NCBI RefSeq assembly: GCF_002723935.1
Contig: NZ_BEWM01000002.1
Coordinates: forward strand, 1 to 64,000
DNA from: Gluconobacter cerinus
Lineage (GTDB): Bacteria; Pseudomonadota; Alphaproteobacteria; Acetobacterales; Acetobacteraceae
DNA: 64,000 nt
Direction: 5' to 3'
Shown here: positions 44,628 to 56,208 of the stretch, piece by piece
How the letters are laid out: each line of letters opens with the position of its first letter
Numbering within the stretch: position 1 is the first letter of the stretch
Position numbers and translations under genes: made by a program
The notes under the pieces: generated by a model
What the model was told of the DNA's origin: nothing
The model's input: the letters and a program-made list of their open reading frames with translations, nothing else
The model's database searches: none

Positions 44628-44933
44628 ATGCTTGCCCTGCACGCCATTATCCTGATGATCATTCAGGCATTCGTATGGGCTCTTCTGGCTTACTGTATTC
44701 TGTCCATGCTGCTGGGCTTTGGCGTGCTGGATATTCGTAACCGGTTTTTCTACTCGCTCTTCAACACCCTCGCGCGCGTCGTCGAACCGATTCTGGCCCC
44801 TATTCGGAATATCCTTCCCAGCACAGGCGGCATGGACTTCGCGCCGATGGTCCTGCTGCTGGCAATCCAGTTTCTGGTCTATCCCTTGGTCAACCGTGTG
44901 TTCGCCATGCTGATTTACCACCCGGCTTTCTAA
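44628..44933 (+). CDS. YggT family membrane protein
   Basis: A 101-residue protein with two long hydrophobic segments (IILMIIQAFVWALLAYCILS and APMVLLLAIQFLVYPLVNRV) separated by NTLARVVEPILAPIRNILPS, the YggT motif. The family has been linked to osmotic stress and, in other phyla, to membrane protein insertion. ATG 44628 has GAGG at nine bases. It is convergent with the 70-residue gene, three bases apart. Confidence 0.85.
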   Translation: MLALHAIILMIIQAFVWALLAYCILSMLLGFGVLDIRNRFFYSLFNTLARVVEPILAPIRNILPSTGGMDFAPMVLLLAIQFLVYPLVNRVFAMLIYHPAF

Positions 44934-44936
44934 GCC

Positions 44937-45149
44937 TCACCGGACTGCGCGCCACACTTCCTCCAGCGCATCAGCCAAGTCATTGTGCGGCTCACTCCAC
45001 TGACCTGAGTGCGTCGGCGGTTGCATCCAGGTGCGCCACCCTTTTCCCGGCTCACGTTCAATGCGAACAGACCAGTCTTCAGGCAAGCGGCTTAACACAC
45101 GCTCCATCCGGACCTGACTGGTCAGTGGCTTGGCGTAATTATGCCCCAT
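44937..45149 (-). CDS. small protein of unknown function
   Basis: A 70-residue Trp- and Arg-rich protein (EDWSVRIEREPGKGWRTWMQ, then HNDLADALEEVWRAVR). ATG 45149 has a very strong AAGGAG at seven bases. No signal peptide or membrane helix. The spacing of Trp and the closing helix vaguely recall small complex-I-associated proteins, but I cannot assign a family. It stands alone between tldD and yggT. Confidence 0.6.
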   Translation of the reverse strand: MGHNYAKPLTSQVRMERVLSRLPEDWSVRIEREPGKGWRTWMQPPTHSGQWSEPHNDLADALEEVWRAVR

Positions 45150-45246
45150 GGTGGAGCTCCTTTCACAACGTGAACTCCTGAGCTGCAATATCCGAAAATG
45201 AGTTACGGCTACTTTAAGAGCCGGGAAGCCCGAGAGTTTTACTCTG

Positions 45247-46710
45247 TCAGGCTGTGCCACCTACCGTCAGGCCGGACAACTTCAGCGTCGGCTGCCCCAC
45301 TCCGACAGGAACGCCCTGACCGGCTTTGCCGCATGTCCCAATTCCTGGATCAAGCGCCACATCTGATCCGATCATCGAAATCTGGTTCATGGCATCTGCA
45401 CCGTTTCCAATGAGCGTTGCACCCTTCACCGGGCGCGTCACTTTTCCATCTTCAATCAGATAAGCTTCAGACGCCGCGAAAACGAACTTCCCAGACGTAA
45501 TATCAACCTGACCACCGCCAAAATTGACGGCATACAGTCCACGCTTTGTAGAGCGGATCATCTCGTCGGTCGTCGCTGTTCCTTCAAGCATCACCGTATT
45601 CGTCATCCGTGGCATAGGAGCATGAGCGTAAGATTCCCGACGCCCATTTCCCGTGGAAGACACACCCATCAGACGGGCATTCAGGCGATCCTGCAAATAA
45701 CCCGTCAGAATGCCGTCTTCGATCAGAACAGTTCGTCCTGTTGGAGTCCCTTCATCGTCGATGCTCAAAGATCCTCGACGCTCCGGCAGTGTCCCATCAT
45801 CAATAACCGTCACTCCAGGAGCAGCCACCCGCTTCCCGACCATGCCGGTGAAGGAGGATGTTCCCTTCCGGTTGAAGTCCCCCTCCAGACCATGGCCAAC
45901 AGCTTCATGAAGCAGAATGCCTGGCCATCCTGGCCCAAGCACCACATCCATTTCTCCTGCAGGTGCCGGCGCTGCATCAAGGTTCAGCAGAGCCTGCCTC
46001 AGAGCTTCATCAACTGCTGCTTTCCATGTTGCGCCATCCAGAAGACGATCCAGTTCATACCGTCCCCCCTGTCCATGACTACCACTCTCGCGACGACCGT
46101 CCTTTTCAACCACGACCGATACATTGAGACGGACCAGCGGACGAAGATCCGCAACGCGATCTCCGGCATCCGCACGACGCATGATCTGCACGGCCTGCCA
46201 CTCGGAACTCAGACTGGCACTGACTTGAACAACGCGGGTATCCACACCACGGGCATAGGCATCTATTTCGCCCAGAACGGCCGCACGCGCTGCAAAGTCC
46301 GTTCCCTCCAGCGGTCGGGAGTCAGAATAGAGACGCTGATTGGTTGATCGCGGGCCCGGCGCCATCACGCCACTTCGTCCCTGTCGCACGGCACCGACTG
46401 TGCTAACCGCACGTGCCAGGGCGTCTTCACTCATTTCATCAGAATGGGCGAAAGCCGTTTCCGTTCCCAGAACTGCGCGCAGACCAAAACCTGAAGAGGT
46501 TGTGAAACTCGCTGATCGGATTGTCCCGTCATCCAGAGAGATCCCCTCATTTTCGCGGTATTCGAGAAACAGTTCTCCATCATCTACCCCTGCCAATCCC
46601 TGTGCAACCAGTGCTTCGGCACCCTCCCGCGTCAGTCGGGAACCGGGGCGGTCAAAAAACAGGGCATCAGTTGTGGCAAGGGCTCCCAGCGCATCTGCGG
46701 CAATGGACAT
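45247..46710 (-). CDS. tldD: metalloprotease TldD
   Basis: Zinc protease subunit that, with TldE/PmbA, degrades unfolded peptides and matures modified peptides such as microcin B17. The 487-residue product has the metal motif GILLHEAVGHGLEGDFNRKG (HExxxH), then the substrate-binding beta domain, with GYLQDRLNARLMGV and RMTNTVMLEG, and the closing GTCGKAGQGVPVGVGQPTL. ATG 46710 has CAGGAG at nine bases; longer frames run into the aminotransferase gene. No tldE is in the window. Confidence 0.94.
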   Translation of the reverse strand: MSIAADALGALATTDALFFDRPGSRLTREGAEALVAQGLAGVDDGELFLEYRENEGISLDDGTIRSASFTTSSGFGLRAVLGTETAFAHSDEMSEDALARAVSTVGAVRQGRSGVMAPGPRSTNQRLYSDSRPLEGTDFAARAAVLGEIDAYARGVDTRVVQVSASLSSEWQAVQIMRRADAGDRVADLRPLVRLNVSVVVEKDGRRESGSHGQGGRYELDRLLDGATWKAAVDEALRQALLNLDAAPAPAGEMDVVLGPGWPGILLHEAVGHGLEGDFNRKGTSSFTGMVGKRVAAPGVTVIDDGTLPERRGSLSIDDEGTPTGRTVLIEDGILTGYLQDRLNARLMGVSSTGNGRRESYAHAPMPRMTNTVMLEGTATTDEMIRSTKRGLYAVNFGGGQVDITSGKFVFAASEAYLIEDGKVTRPVKGATLIGNGADAMNQISMIGSDVALDPGIGTCGKAGQGVPVGVGQPTLKLSGLTVGGTA

Positions 46711-46786
46711 CGGGGTAATCTCCTGGCTGAGAGGATGGTGAAGAACTAGAAATGGGTCATAGCACGCGAATTGAAAGAGGCCGCCT

Positions 46787-47950
46787 TCAGGTGAGTGCTT
46801 TTTCGAGGCGACGCAGGGCTTCGTGAAGAATTTCCGGCTTCTTGCAGAATGCAAAGCGGATCATGTTGCGTGGCGGTTCAGCGCCCTCTGGGTCATAAAA
46901 GGCAGAGACCGGAATTGTTGCCACGCCTGCGTGCTCAACCAGCCATTCGGCAAATTCCACATCCGTTCGTCCCTGAGCATGCCGTGACGTATCCGCCACG
47001 ACAAAATAGCTTCCATCTGCGGGAAGTGTCTCAAAACCGAGGCGATGCAATCCTTCCACAAGAATGTCTCGGCGCAATTCCAGGTCAGCGGACAAACTTT
47101 TGTAGTAGCTGTCGTCTTTATTGAGACCATGCGCCACAGCGCGCTGAAGATTAGGTGCCGTGGCAAACACCAGCACCTGATGAGCCTTCGCAACCACAGA
47201 CGCCAGAGCCGAAGGAGCCGTGACATACCCGACTTTCCACCCCGTCAGAGAGAAGCTCTTGCCTGCGCTCCCAATGCGCATGCAGCGCTCCCGCATATTA
47301 GGAAGCGTCATGAGGGGAATGTGTTTCACGTGAAACGTCAGGTGTTCGTAAACTTCGTCACAGATCACATAGGCATCATGTTCCTTCACCAATCCTGCAA
47401 TCAGCTCAAGTTCAGTCTGTGAAAAGACCTTGCCCGCAGGGTTCATCGGAGAGTTCAGGATCATGGCTTTTGTTTTGGGACCAAAGGCTGCACGCAACTC
47501 TTCTTCAGGAAGCTTCCAGTGTGGCGGCTGAAGACGGACGCACTTGGGAACCGCGCCTATCATCTTGAGCATGGGAAGATAGGTGTCATAGAGAGGTTCG
47601 ATCAGAACCACTTCATCACCAGCTTCCACAACAGCCATCAGGCAGGCTGCCAGAGCTTCCGTTGCTCCGGACGTCACAACGACCTCTGTCGCCGGATCAA
47701 TCTCAAGCCCATAAAAACGCCGGTTTGATTCAGCGACAGCCTGCCGCAACTCCGGCAACCCCGTTAGCGGCGCATACTGGTTTCTATTATCCTTCAGCGC
47801 CTCAGCCGCGACGTTGATAATATCCGCCGGGCCTTCAGTGTCCGGAAAGCCCTGTCCCAGATTGATTGCATCATACTTGGCAGCAAGTTGAGACATAATC
47901 GTGAAAACGGTCGTGGGCAGTGAAGACAGATAGGTATTGGACGTTTTCAT
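46787..47950 (-). CDS. PLP-dependent class I aminotransferase
   Basis: A 387-residue fold-type I aminotransferase. Motifs: NLGQGFPDTEGPADI, QYAPLTGLPELRQAVAE, VTSGATEALAACLMA, the AMILNSPMNPAGKVF loop, ICDEVYEHLTF and the PLP lysine in GSAGKSFSLTGWKVGY. RFAFCKK near the end carries the carboxylate-binding Arg. This pattern fits the methionine/kynurenine aminotransferase and DapC-like group; I cannot choose a substrate. It lies 76 bases upstream of tldD on the same strand. Confidence 0.85.
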   Translation of the reverse strand: MKTSNTYLSSLPTTVFTIMSQLAAKYDAINLGQGFPDTEGPADIINVAAEALKDNRNQYAPLTGLPELRQAVAESNRRFYGLEIDPATEVVVTSGATEALAACLMAVVEAGDEVVLIEPLYDTYLPMLKMIGAVPKCVRLQPPHWKLPEEELRAAFGPKTKAMILNSPMNPAGKVFSQTELELIAGLVKEHDAYVICDEVYEHLTFHVKHIPLMTLPNMRERCMRIGSAGKSFSLTGWKVGYVTAPSALASVVAKAHQVLVFATAPNLQRAVAHGLNKDDSYYKSLSADLELRRDILVEGLHRLGFETLPADGSYFVVADTSRHAQGRTDVEFAEWLVEHAGVATIPVSAFYDPEGAEPPRNMIRFAFCKKPEILHEALRRLEKALT

Positions 47951-48329
47951 GGACCAGCGCTTTTAAGACATGGAACGGAAGAGAGACCTCACCATTGCAG
48001 GACCCGCTCGTCCTGAAAAGCCATTCCCTGCGCTTTGGTCCTCACCTCACGATCTCAGCTGAACAAACGTCTTTTTGGAATCAGTACCCGCACAGTAACT
48101 ATGAAATTCCCGATCAATAAAATTTTCCCGATCGGACAACACCCCGGCAAGTCAGAGCTTCCCCATCCCTGATCGGCCAGAAAAACGCGTCCAATCAGGC
48201 CAAGTGCCATTTTGAGACACTTTCTTTCTTCAATTGATGATGAAATGAAGGTGTATGTCGTACTCGACAGATGGGAAATTGTCCCGTAATCGTTTTGAAG
48301 CCGTTCACACGATGCAAGGCGACAGATCG
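47951..48329. other. 379-bp gap upstream of glnA
   Basis: No gene recognised. A short direct repeat ttcccgatc occurs twice near 48107 and 48123. No sigma54 -24/-12 pair (GG-N10-GC in the right context) was found. ATG 48255 and ATG 48312 are in frame with glnA and are possible longer starts. No PII gene (glnB) precedes glnA here, unlike in many proteobacteria. Confidence 0.5.
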
Positions 48330-49862
48330 ATGGCCAGAAAAGCCCCTACTTCCTCCACCGCCAAACCGAAAGCTGCAGCTCCACGCCGCGCTTCCGCCAA
48401 GGCTGCTTCCCCCAAGACAACCGCCGCAGCTGGCAAGCCACCAGCACCGAAGCCCGAGGCCGTTGCCCGCGTTTTCGAGATGATCCAGGAACATGCGGCT
48501 GAGTTCGTCGATCTGCGTTTCACCGATCCCAAGGGCAAGTGGCACCACACGACCCAGACGGTCTCCACCATTGAAGACGACACGTTCGTTGAAGGCTTCA
48601 TGTTCGATGGCTCGTCCATCCAGGGCTGGAAAGCGATCAACGAGTCCGACATGGTTCTGCTGCCAGATCCGGAAACGGCCGTCATGGACCCGTTCTCCGC
48701 AAAGCCGCAGCTGATCCTGTTCTGTGACATTATTGATCCCAAGACAGGCAACTTCTACAATCGTGATCCCCGCTCGACGGCCAAGCTTGCAGAAGCCTAT
48801 CTGAAGGAAGCCGGCTTCGGCGATACCGCTTTCTTCGGCCCGGAAGCTGAGTTCTTCATCTTCGACAACGTCCAGTTCGGCACTGGTCCGAACTTCGGTA
48901 CGTACCAGCTCGACAGCATCGAAGGCCCAGGCGCATCTCTGAAGGCCTACCCGGAAGGCAACATGGGCCATCGCCCTGTCGTCAAGGGTGGTTACTTCCC
49001 GGTCCCGCCAGTGGACAGCGAGCATGACCTCCGCGCCGAAATGCTCTCCACGATGGGCGAAATGGGTCTTCCGATCGAGAAGCACCATCACGAAGTTGCA
49101 CAGTCCCAGCACGAGCTTGGCACGAAGTTCGACACGCTCGTGAAATCTGCTGACTTCATGCAGATCTACAAGTACTGCGTGCACAACGTTGCCCACTCCT
49201 ACGGCAAAACGGCCACGTTCATGCCGAAGCCGATCTCGGGCGACAACGGTTCCGGCATGCACGTTCACCAGTCCATCTGGAAAGACGGCAAGCCAACCTT
49301 CGCTGGCGACAAGTATGCGGACCTGTCCGAAGACGCACTGTTCTACATTGGCGGCATCATCAAGCACGCCAAGGCTCTGAACGCGTTCACGAACCCGTCC
49401 ACCAACTCCTACAAGCGCCTGATCCCGGGCTTTGAAGCGCCCGTGCTGCTGGCTTACTCCGCTGCCAACCGTTCAGCTTCGTGTCGTATCCCGCACGCCA
49501 CGAACCCGAAGGCAAAGCGCGTTGAAGTCCGCTTCCCGGACCCGATGGCAAACCCATATCTGGCGTTTGCAGCCATGCTGATGGCTGGTCTTGATGGCAT
49601 CCGCAACAAGATCCACCCTGGCGACGCCATGGACAAGGATCTGTACGAACTGCCGAAGGAAGAGCTTGCTCAGATCCCGACGGTCTGCGGTTCGCTCCGT
49701 GAAGCCCTCGAAGCCCTTCAGGAAGATCACGCATTCCTTCTCGAAGGCGGCGTTTTCACCAAGGACCAGATCGAGAGCTACATCGACATCAAGTGGCCTG
49801 AAGTCTACAAGTTCGAACACACACCCCACCCGGTCGAGTTCGAGATGTACTACTCGGTCTAA
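48330..49862 (+). CDS. glnA: glutamine synthetase type I with N-terminal tail
   Basis: Makes glutamine from glutamate, ammonia and ATP as a cytoplasmic dodecamer. Motifs: [70 protein letters not shown], the ATP-site [16 protein letters not shown] and the NRSAS loop, then [12 protein letters not shown], where Tyr is the likely adenylylation site. The family usually has about 470 residues and begins near the FEMIQEH helix. This one has about 45 extra residues, rich in Ala, Lys, Pro and Thr. ATG 48330 has AAGG at ten bases; two earlier in-frame ATGs would lengthen the tail. A strong terminator follows. Confidence 0.95.
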   Translation: MARKAPTSSTAKPKAAAPRRASAKAASPKTTAAAGKPPAPKPEAVARVFEMIQEHAAEFVDLRFTDPKGKWHHTTQTVSTIEDDTFVEGFMFDGSSIQGWKAINESDMVLLPDPETAVMDPFSAKPQLILFCDIIDPKTGNFYNRDPRSTAKLAEAYLKEAGFGDTAFFGPEAEFFIFDNVQFGTGPNFGTYQLDSIEGPGASLKAYPEGNMGHRPVVKGGYFPVPPVDSEHDLRAEMLSTMGEMGLPIEKHHHEVAQSQHELGTKFDTLVKSADFMQIYKYCVHNVAHSYGKTATFMPKPISGDNGSGMHVHQSIWKDGKPTFAGDKYADLSEDALFYIGGIIKHAKALNAFTNPSTNSYKRLIPGFEAPVLLAYSAANRSASCRIPHATNPKAKRVEVRFPDPMANPYLAFAAMLMAGLDGIRNKIHPGDAMDKDLYELPKEELAQIPTVCGSLREALEALQEDHAFLLEGGVFTKDQIESYIDIKWPEVYKFEHTPHPVEFEMYYSV

Positions 49863-49888
49863 TCCGAGCAGACTTCTGCAAAACGGAG

Positions 49889-49915
49889 AAGCCCGGCCTT
49901 TGCGCCGGGCTTTTT
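49889..49915 (+). terminator. terminator of glnA
   Basis: The arms gcccggc (49891-49897) and gccgggc (49904-49910) enclose a 6-base loop, and five T follow. It lies about 30 bases after the glnA stop. Confidence 0.88.
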
Positions 49916-49946
49916 CGTACCCGCTTTCCCTGTTACGGCACCCGTC

Positions 49947-50576
49947 ATGATGCATCCCGCTTTCGAGGCTTTTTCAACTTCCGTCCTGCCCATTCTGGAT
50001 ATTGCCGGAACGGCCGTCTTTGCCGTTTCAGGAGCCCTCGCCGCTGCACGGGAACGCCTGACAATCCTGACTTTCATGTTCTTCGCCGCCATTACAGGTG
50101 TCGGCGGTGGAACCGTGCGCGATCTGTTGATCGGTGCCCCTGTCTCTTGGATGCACAACTCCACTGGCATCACTGTCTGCATGGTCTGCGCCCTGCTCGT
50201 CTGGTTCACGCCAGGTCGCCTCTGGTCCGAGCGCGCCGTAGACTGGTTCGACGGAATGGGGATTGCAGCTTATGGCGTGTATGGCGCAGCCAAAGCCATT
50301 GCTTATGGCATCCCACCTGTTCCAGCCGCTCTGATGGGAATTGTCAGTGCATGCATGGGGGGCATTTTTCGCGATGTCCTGGCTGGCGTCCCATCCATCA
50401 TCATTCGTCCAGAGCTGTATGTTACTGCTGTTGCCCTCTCATCGTGCAGCTATGTGCTCCTGACAAAAGCAGGGTGTGACACCACACTGGCAGCTGCCAT
50501 CGCCATTTTCGCAGGGTTTGCCCTTCGCGCACTTGCTCTTCTCAAGGGACTGTCGCTGCCGCATTATCGAAAATAG
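49947..50576 (+). CDS. TRIC/UPF0126 family membrane channel protein (YicG-like)
   Basis: A 209-residue membrane protein with seven helices built from two repeats. The motifs FFAAITGVGGGTVRDLLIG and ACMGGIFRDVLAGVPSIIIR are the paired GGGxxRD-like elements of prokaryotic TRIC cation channels (UPF0126), which conduct potassium; glycine transport has also been suggested for the family. Starts ATG 49947 or 49950, shortly after the glnA terminator. The cpdP-like gene follows 28 bases later. Confidence 0.85.
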   Translation: MMHPAFEAFSTSVLPILDIAGTAVFAVSGALAAARERLTILTFMFFAAITGVGGGTVRDLLIGAPVSWMHNSTGITVCMVCALLVWFTPGRLWSERAVDWFDGMGIAAYGVYGAAKAIAYGIPPVPAALMGIVSACMGGIFRDVLAGVPSIIIRPELYVTAVALSSCSYVLLTKAGCDTTLAAAIAIFAGFALRALALLKGLSLPHYRK

Positions 50577-50604
50577 CCCTCCTCACGGAAAAGAACGTCC
50601 GCTC

Positions 50605-51597
50605 ATGCGCATCGCCCCCGTCCTGAAGGGACTTCTAGCCGCTCTCCCTCTGCTTCTTTGTGCTTCCATAGCGCAGGCCTCAGACTTTGATATCGTCGTA
50701 CTGGGAGCCGCCGGAGGCTTGGATGACGGAACGTTAAGCGCCTACTTAATCCGGCCTGAAGGTTCTGACAAAGGCGTTCTCTGCGATGCGGGAACAGTTC
50801 TGCATGGCCTGAAAGACGCCGTAAAAGCAGGGGTGTTCAAGACCCTCTCCCTCAAATCCGCAACACTGACCCCGGAAGGGGAAATTCTTCACGCGACCAT
50901 TGCGGCCTATCTGATCAGCCATGCTCATCTGGATCATATTGCCGGTCTGGTCGCCATATCCCCGGATGACACACCCAAACCGATCATGGCTCTTGCGTCC
51001 GTCAACGCCATTCTCGCCGAACATATTTTCAACTGGCAGATTTGGCCCAACATGGGCGACAAAGGCGTCAAACCCCGGCTCAGCACATACCGCTATGACG
51101 ATCTAACACCCGAGAAGCCCACACCCATCAGCGGGACATCTTTGCAGGTTCAGGCCTATCCATTGAACCATGGCGGTGTGGAATCAACAGCATTCCTGCT
51201 AACAAGCAGCCCAGATGCCCTGCTCTATCTCGGAGATACCGGGCCAGACGCCCCCCAGCACTCAGATCACCTGCATCGTCTCTGGCAGGCTATCGTGCCC
51301 CTTGTGCGTCAGAAACATCTCCATGCCATCATGATAGAGTGCTCTTATGACAACTCCATTTCCGATAGCCACCTGTACGGACATCTGACGCCGCACTGGG
51401 TAGAGGCAGAACTGGAAGATCTTCAGCAGATCGCAGGCGTTTCGCTCAAAAATCTGCCCGTCGTAATTACGCACGTCAAACCGACACTCAGACGCCAGCA
51501 AGATCCCGTTCTGCGCATTCATGAAGAACTGGAAGCGGGCAATACAACAGGCGTCCACTTCATTATGGCAGCCCAGAGCCTGCACCTCAGGCTCTGA
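50605..51597 (+). CDS. class II cyclic-nucleotide phosphodiesterase-like protein, exported
   Basis: A 330-residue MBL-fold protein. Residues 1-22 are a signal peptide (LLAALPLLLCASIAQAS). AYLISHAHLDHIAGLVAISP is the PDE1/class II cAMP phosphodiesterase signature. AYPLNHGGVESTAFLL, LLYLGDTGPDA, MIECSYDN and the late VVITHVKPTL provide further metal ligands and substrate contacts. The closest known type is periplasmic CpdP of Vibrio, which hydrolyses 3',5'-cAMP outside the cytoplasm. ATG 50605 is chosen because it yields the signal peptide. Confidence 0.84.
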   Translation: MRIAPVLKGLLAALPLLLCASIAQASDFDIVVLGAAGGLDDGTLSAYLIRPEGSDKGVLCDAGTVLHGLKDAVKAGVFKTLSLKSATLTPEGEILHATIAAYLISHAHLDHIAGLVAISPDDTPKPIMALASVNAILAEHIFNWQIWPNMGDKGVKPRLSTYRYDDLTPEKPTPISGTSLQVQAYPLNHGGVESTAFLLTSSPDALLYLGDTGPDAPQHSDHLHRLWQAIVPLVRQKHLHAIMIECSYDNSISDSHLYGHLTPHWVEAELEDLQQIAGVSLKNLPVVITHVKPTLRRQQDPVLRIHEELEAGNTTGVHFIMAAQSLHLRL

Positions 51598-51618
51598 CCG
51601 CCAAAGGCAATCTCTCAG

Positions 51619-51831
51619 TCAGCCAACGACGTCAAAGCCCACGTCTTCCACTGTCTCTTTCAGCGCTGCCGTAGAAACCTTGGCATCGTCATACTGAATG
51701 ACAGCCTGTGCTGGCTCCAGGGTCACATCCGCAGCAGAAACGCCAGGAACAGCTTCAAGGGCTTTCTGGAGCTTGCCTGAACACCCTGTGCAGGACATGC
51801 CTTCGACCTGAAATGTTACGGTTGCTGTCAT
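51619..51831 (-). CDS. HMA-domain copper chaperone (CopZ-like)
   Basis: A 70-residue heavy-metal-associated domain. The metal site is VEGMSCTGCSGKLQKAL (Cys-x-x-Cys), with the ferredoxin-like beta-alpha-beta core and a late ETVEDVGFDV. It should carry Cu(I) to a P-type ATPase or repressor; neither is in the window. ATG 51831 has AAGGAGA at eight bases. Convergent with the phosphodiesterase gene. Confidence 0.9.
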   Translation of the reverse strand: MTATVTFQVEGMSCTGCSGKLQKALEAVPGVSAADVTLEPAQAVIQYDDAKVSTAALKETVEDVGFDVVG

Positions 51832-51915
51832 GGGTGTCTCTCCTTCGTGCATGGTTTGCCGCCCCAACAGCGACACATCAGAAGAGACATATTCCCGCTG
51901 GAATTGAAACAGCTT

Positions 51916-52227
51916 TCAGATCGCGTCACTGATTTCATCAAGCGGCGTCACCTTCATCAACTGCACAGAAGCATCCAGACGATCCAGCAACGCGGCAAGA
52001 GACCTAAAATGTGGCGTCTCCAGATGCTGCTCGAAAGCCTCAGTCGAAGCCCAGCGCTCCTCGGCCGTGAAGCGTCCTCCATGGTCCTGATCGCGGCTGA
52101 TTACGTAACGCTGGCAGCCTTCTTCCGCGCGTGATGCAACAATGCAGCGTACCAGTTCCAGCTCCAGCTCTCGTGCCTGGTCAGACGATACAGTCAGAAT
52201 GGCGACAACACAGGCAGCATGACTCAC
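51916..52227 (-). CDS. ABM-domain (putative quinol monooxygenase) protein
   Basis: A 103-residue ferredoxin-like alpha/beta protein of the antibiotic-biosynthesis-monooxygenase family (YgiN type). Visible elements are AILTVSSDQARELELELVRC, EEGCQRYVISRD, TAEERWASTEAFEQHLETPH and the final beta strand. Such proteins act on quinols or reactive metabolites without a cofactor; the substrate is unknown. GTG 52227 has GAGG at eight bases. A second, clearly related gene is at 57.7 kb. Confidence 0.78.
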   Translation of the reverse strand: MSHAACVVAILTVSSDQARELELELVRCIVASRAEEGCQRYVISRDQDHGGRFTAEERWASTEAFEQHLETPHFRSLAALLDRLDASVQLMKVTPLDEISDAI

Positions 52228-52385
52228 GATGTTTTCCTCACAAAAAAAGATACAGGATCTGGTTCCCATCGGTAAACTGATGGCCCTCGCCCCTGTGCGC
52301 TGCCATTTCTACAAGATAGGTTTTCTGAAATCTCCCCCATGTTTCACATGAAACATCTTCCTGAAATTTCCGGAGGCACCTATTC

Positions 52386-52856
52386 ATGAGTCTTGAAAGC
52401 GTAAGGATTGATCTCGCCCAGCGCGCGCCTGATCTCTCCATCATCGTGACGGAGTGTTCCACGGCTACCGTTGATGAGGCTGCTGCTACACACAATGTCG
52501 AGCCCGATCAGATTGCCAAAACACTCGGCGTGAAGGTTGGGTCAGGTCCACAGGCTAAAACTGTGCTGATCGTCATGGCAGGAACAAAACGTCTGGATAA
52601 TCGTCTGACAAAAGACGTTCTGGGAGGTCGTCCCCGCTTCCTAAACGGAGACGAGGTGCTGGCACTTACAAGCCATCCGCCCGGCGGCGTTTGCCCCTTT
52701 GGACTATCAAAGCCACTTCCCGTTTATTGCGATGAGTCTCTTCGTGCATTTAACATCGTGATCCCTGCTGCAGGTGCCACCAATGCCTCCGTCATGCTCA
52801 CCCCGGCGCGTCTGGCAGAACTGACGTCTGCAGAGTGGGTCACCGTCACATCCTGA
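52386..52856 (+). CDS. YbaK/EbsC family aminoacyl-tRNA deacylase
   Basis: A 156-residue editing-domain protein that hydrolyses mischarged tRNA (Cys-tRNA-Pro or similar). Motifs: TVDEAAATHNVEPDQIAKTL, the catalytic-region Lys in that segment, LTSHPPGGVCPFGL and VIPAAGATNASVMLT, all typical of the YbaK/INS clade. ATG 52386 lies 15 bases after CCGGAGG. Whether it edits Cys-, Ala- or Ser-tRNA cannot be told. Confidence 0.87.
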   Translation: MSLESVRIDLAQRAPDLSIIVTECSTATVDEAAATHNVEPDQIAKTLGVKVGSGPQAKTVLIVMAGTKRLDNRLTKDVLGGRPRFLNGDEVLALTSHPPGGVCPFGLSKPLPVYCDESLRAFNIVIPAAGATNASVMLTPARLAELTSAEWVTVTS

Positions 52857-52864
52857 TGGACAAT

Positions 52865-52896
52865 AAAAAAGGCGCCCCTTTTGAGGGCGCCTTTTT
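52865..52896. terminator. bidirectional terminator between ybaK-like gene and gcvP
   Basis: The arms ggcgccc (52871-52877) and gggcgcc (52885-52891) enclose a 7-base loop, with A- and T-runs outside. It is shared by the convergent YbaK and gcv transcripts. Confidence 0.9.
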
Positions 52897-52917
52897 CACT
52901 CACAAAACAGACTAATA

Positions 52918-55755
<2,838 letters not shown>

Positions 55756-55831
55756 GGTATCGTTCTCTGGAAATCTTGATGGGCAAAGAAAGAAAAATGG
55801 GTCCAGCAGAAGCCAGACCCATCACAGAACG

Positions 55832-56191
55832 TCAGAGGCTCTTGTACTGCTCTGCCGTCAGAAGGGACGTCACGTCATCCGGGTTGGAAACCTTCATCTT
55901 GAAGATCCAGCCCTCACCTTCCGGGTCATTACCAACCAGCGTCGGCTCGTCGGACAGCTTCGTATTGAAGCCCGACAGCACACCGGCAACCGGAGCATAG
56001 ATGTCAGACGCCGCCTTAACGGATTCCACAACCGCAGCAGCATCGCCAGCCGCTACGTCCGTACCCTCGTCCTTGGCTTCCACGAACACCAGTTCGCCCA
56101 GCTCTTCAGAAGCATGAGCCGTGATGCCCACAGTCGCCTCTTCCCCGTCCAGACGGATCCATTCATGCGATTTGGTATAATAAGTCGTCAT
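55832..56191 (-). CDS. gcvH: glycine cleavage system H protein
   Basis: Lipoyl carrier that shuttles the aminomethyl group between P, T and L proteins. The 119-residue product starts TYYTKSHEWIRLDGEEATVG, has the lipoylated Lys in VVESVKAASDIYAPV and ends with WIFKMKVSNPDDVTSLLTAE. It lies 17 bases after gcvT and 76 bases before gcvP. Confidence 0.96.
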   Translation of the reverse strand: MTTYYTKSHEWIRLDGEEATVGITAHASEELGELVFVEAKDEGTDVAAGDAAAVVESVKAASDIYAPVAGVLSGFNTKLSDEPTLVGNDPEGEGWIFKMKVSNPDDVTSLLTAEQYKSL

Positions 56192-56208
56192 CGCTGCTTT
56201 TCCTTGGC

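Noticed and set aside
47951-48329. sigma54 promoter or NtrC sites upstream of glnA
   Set aside because: No GG/GC pair in the -24/-12 arrangement could be found by eye.
48195-49367. 390-codon open frame antisense to glnA
   Set aside because: It mirrors the G/C-rich third positions of glnA, encodes no recognisable domain, and the glnA reading is unambiguous.
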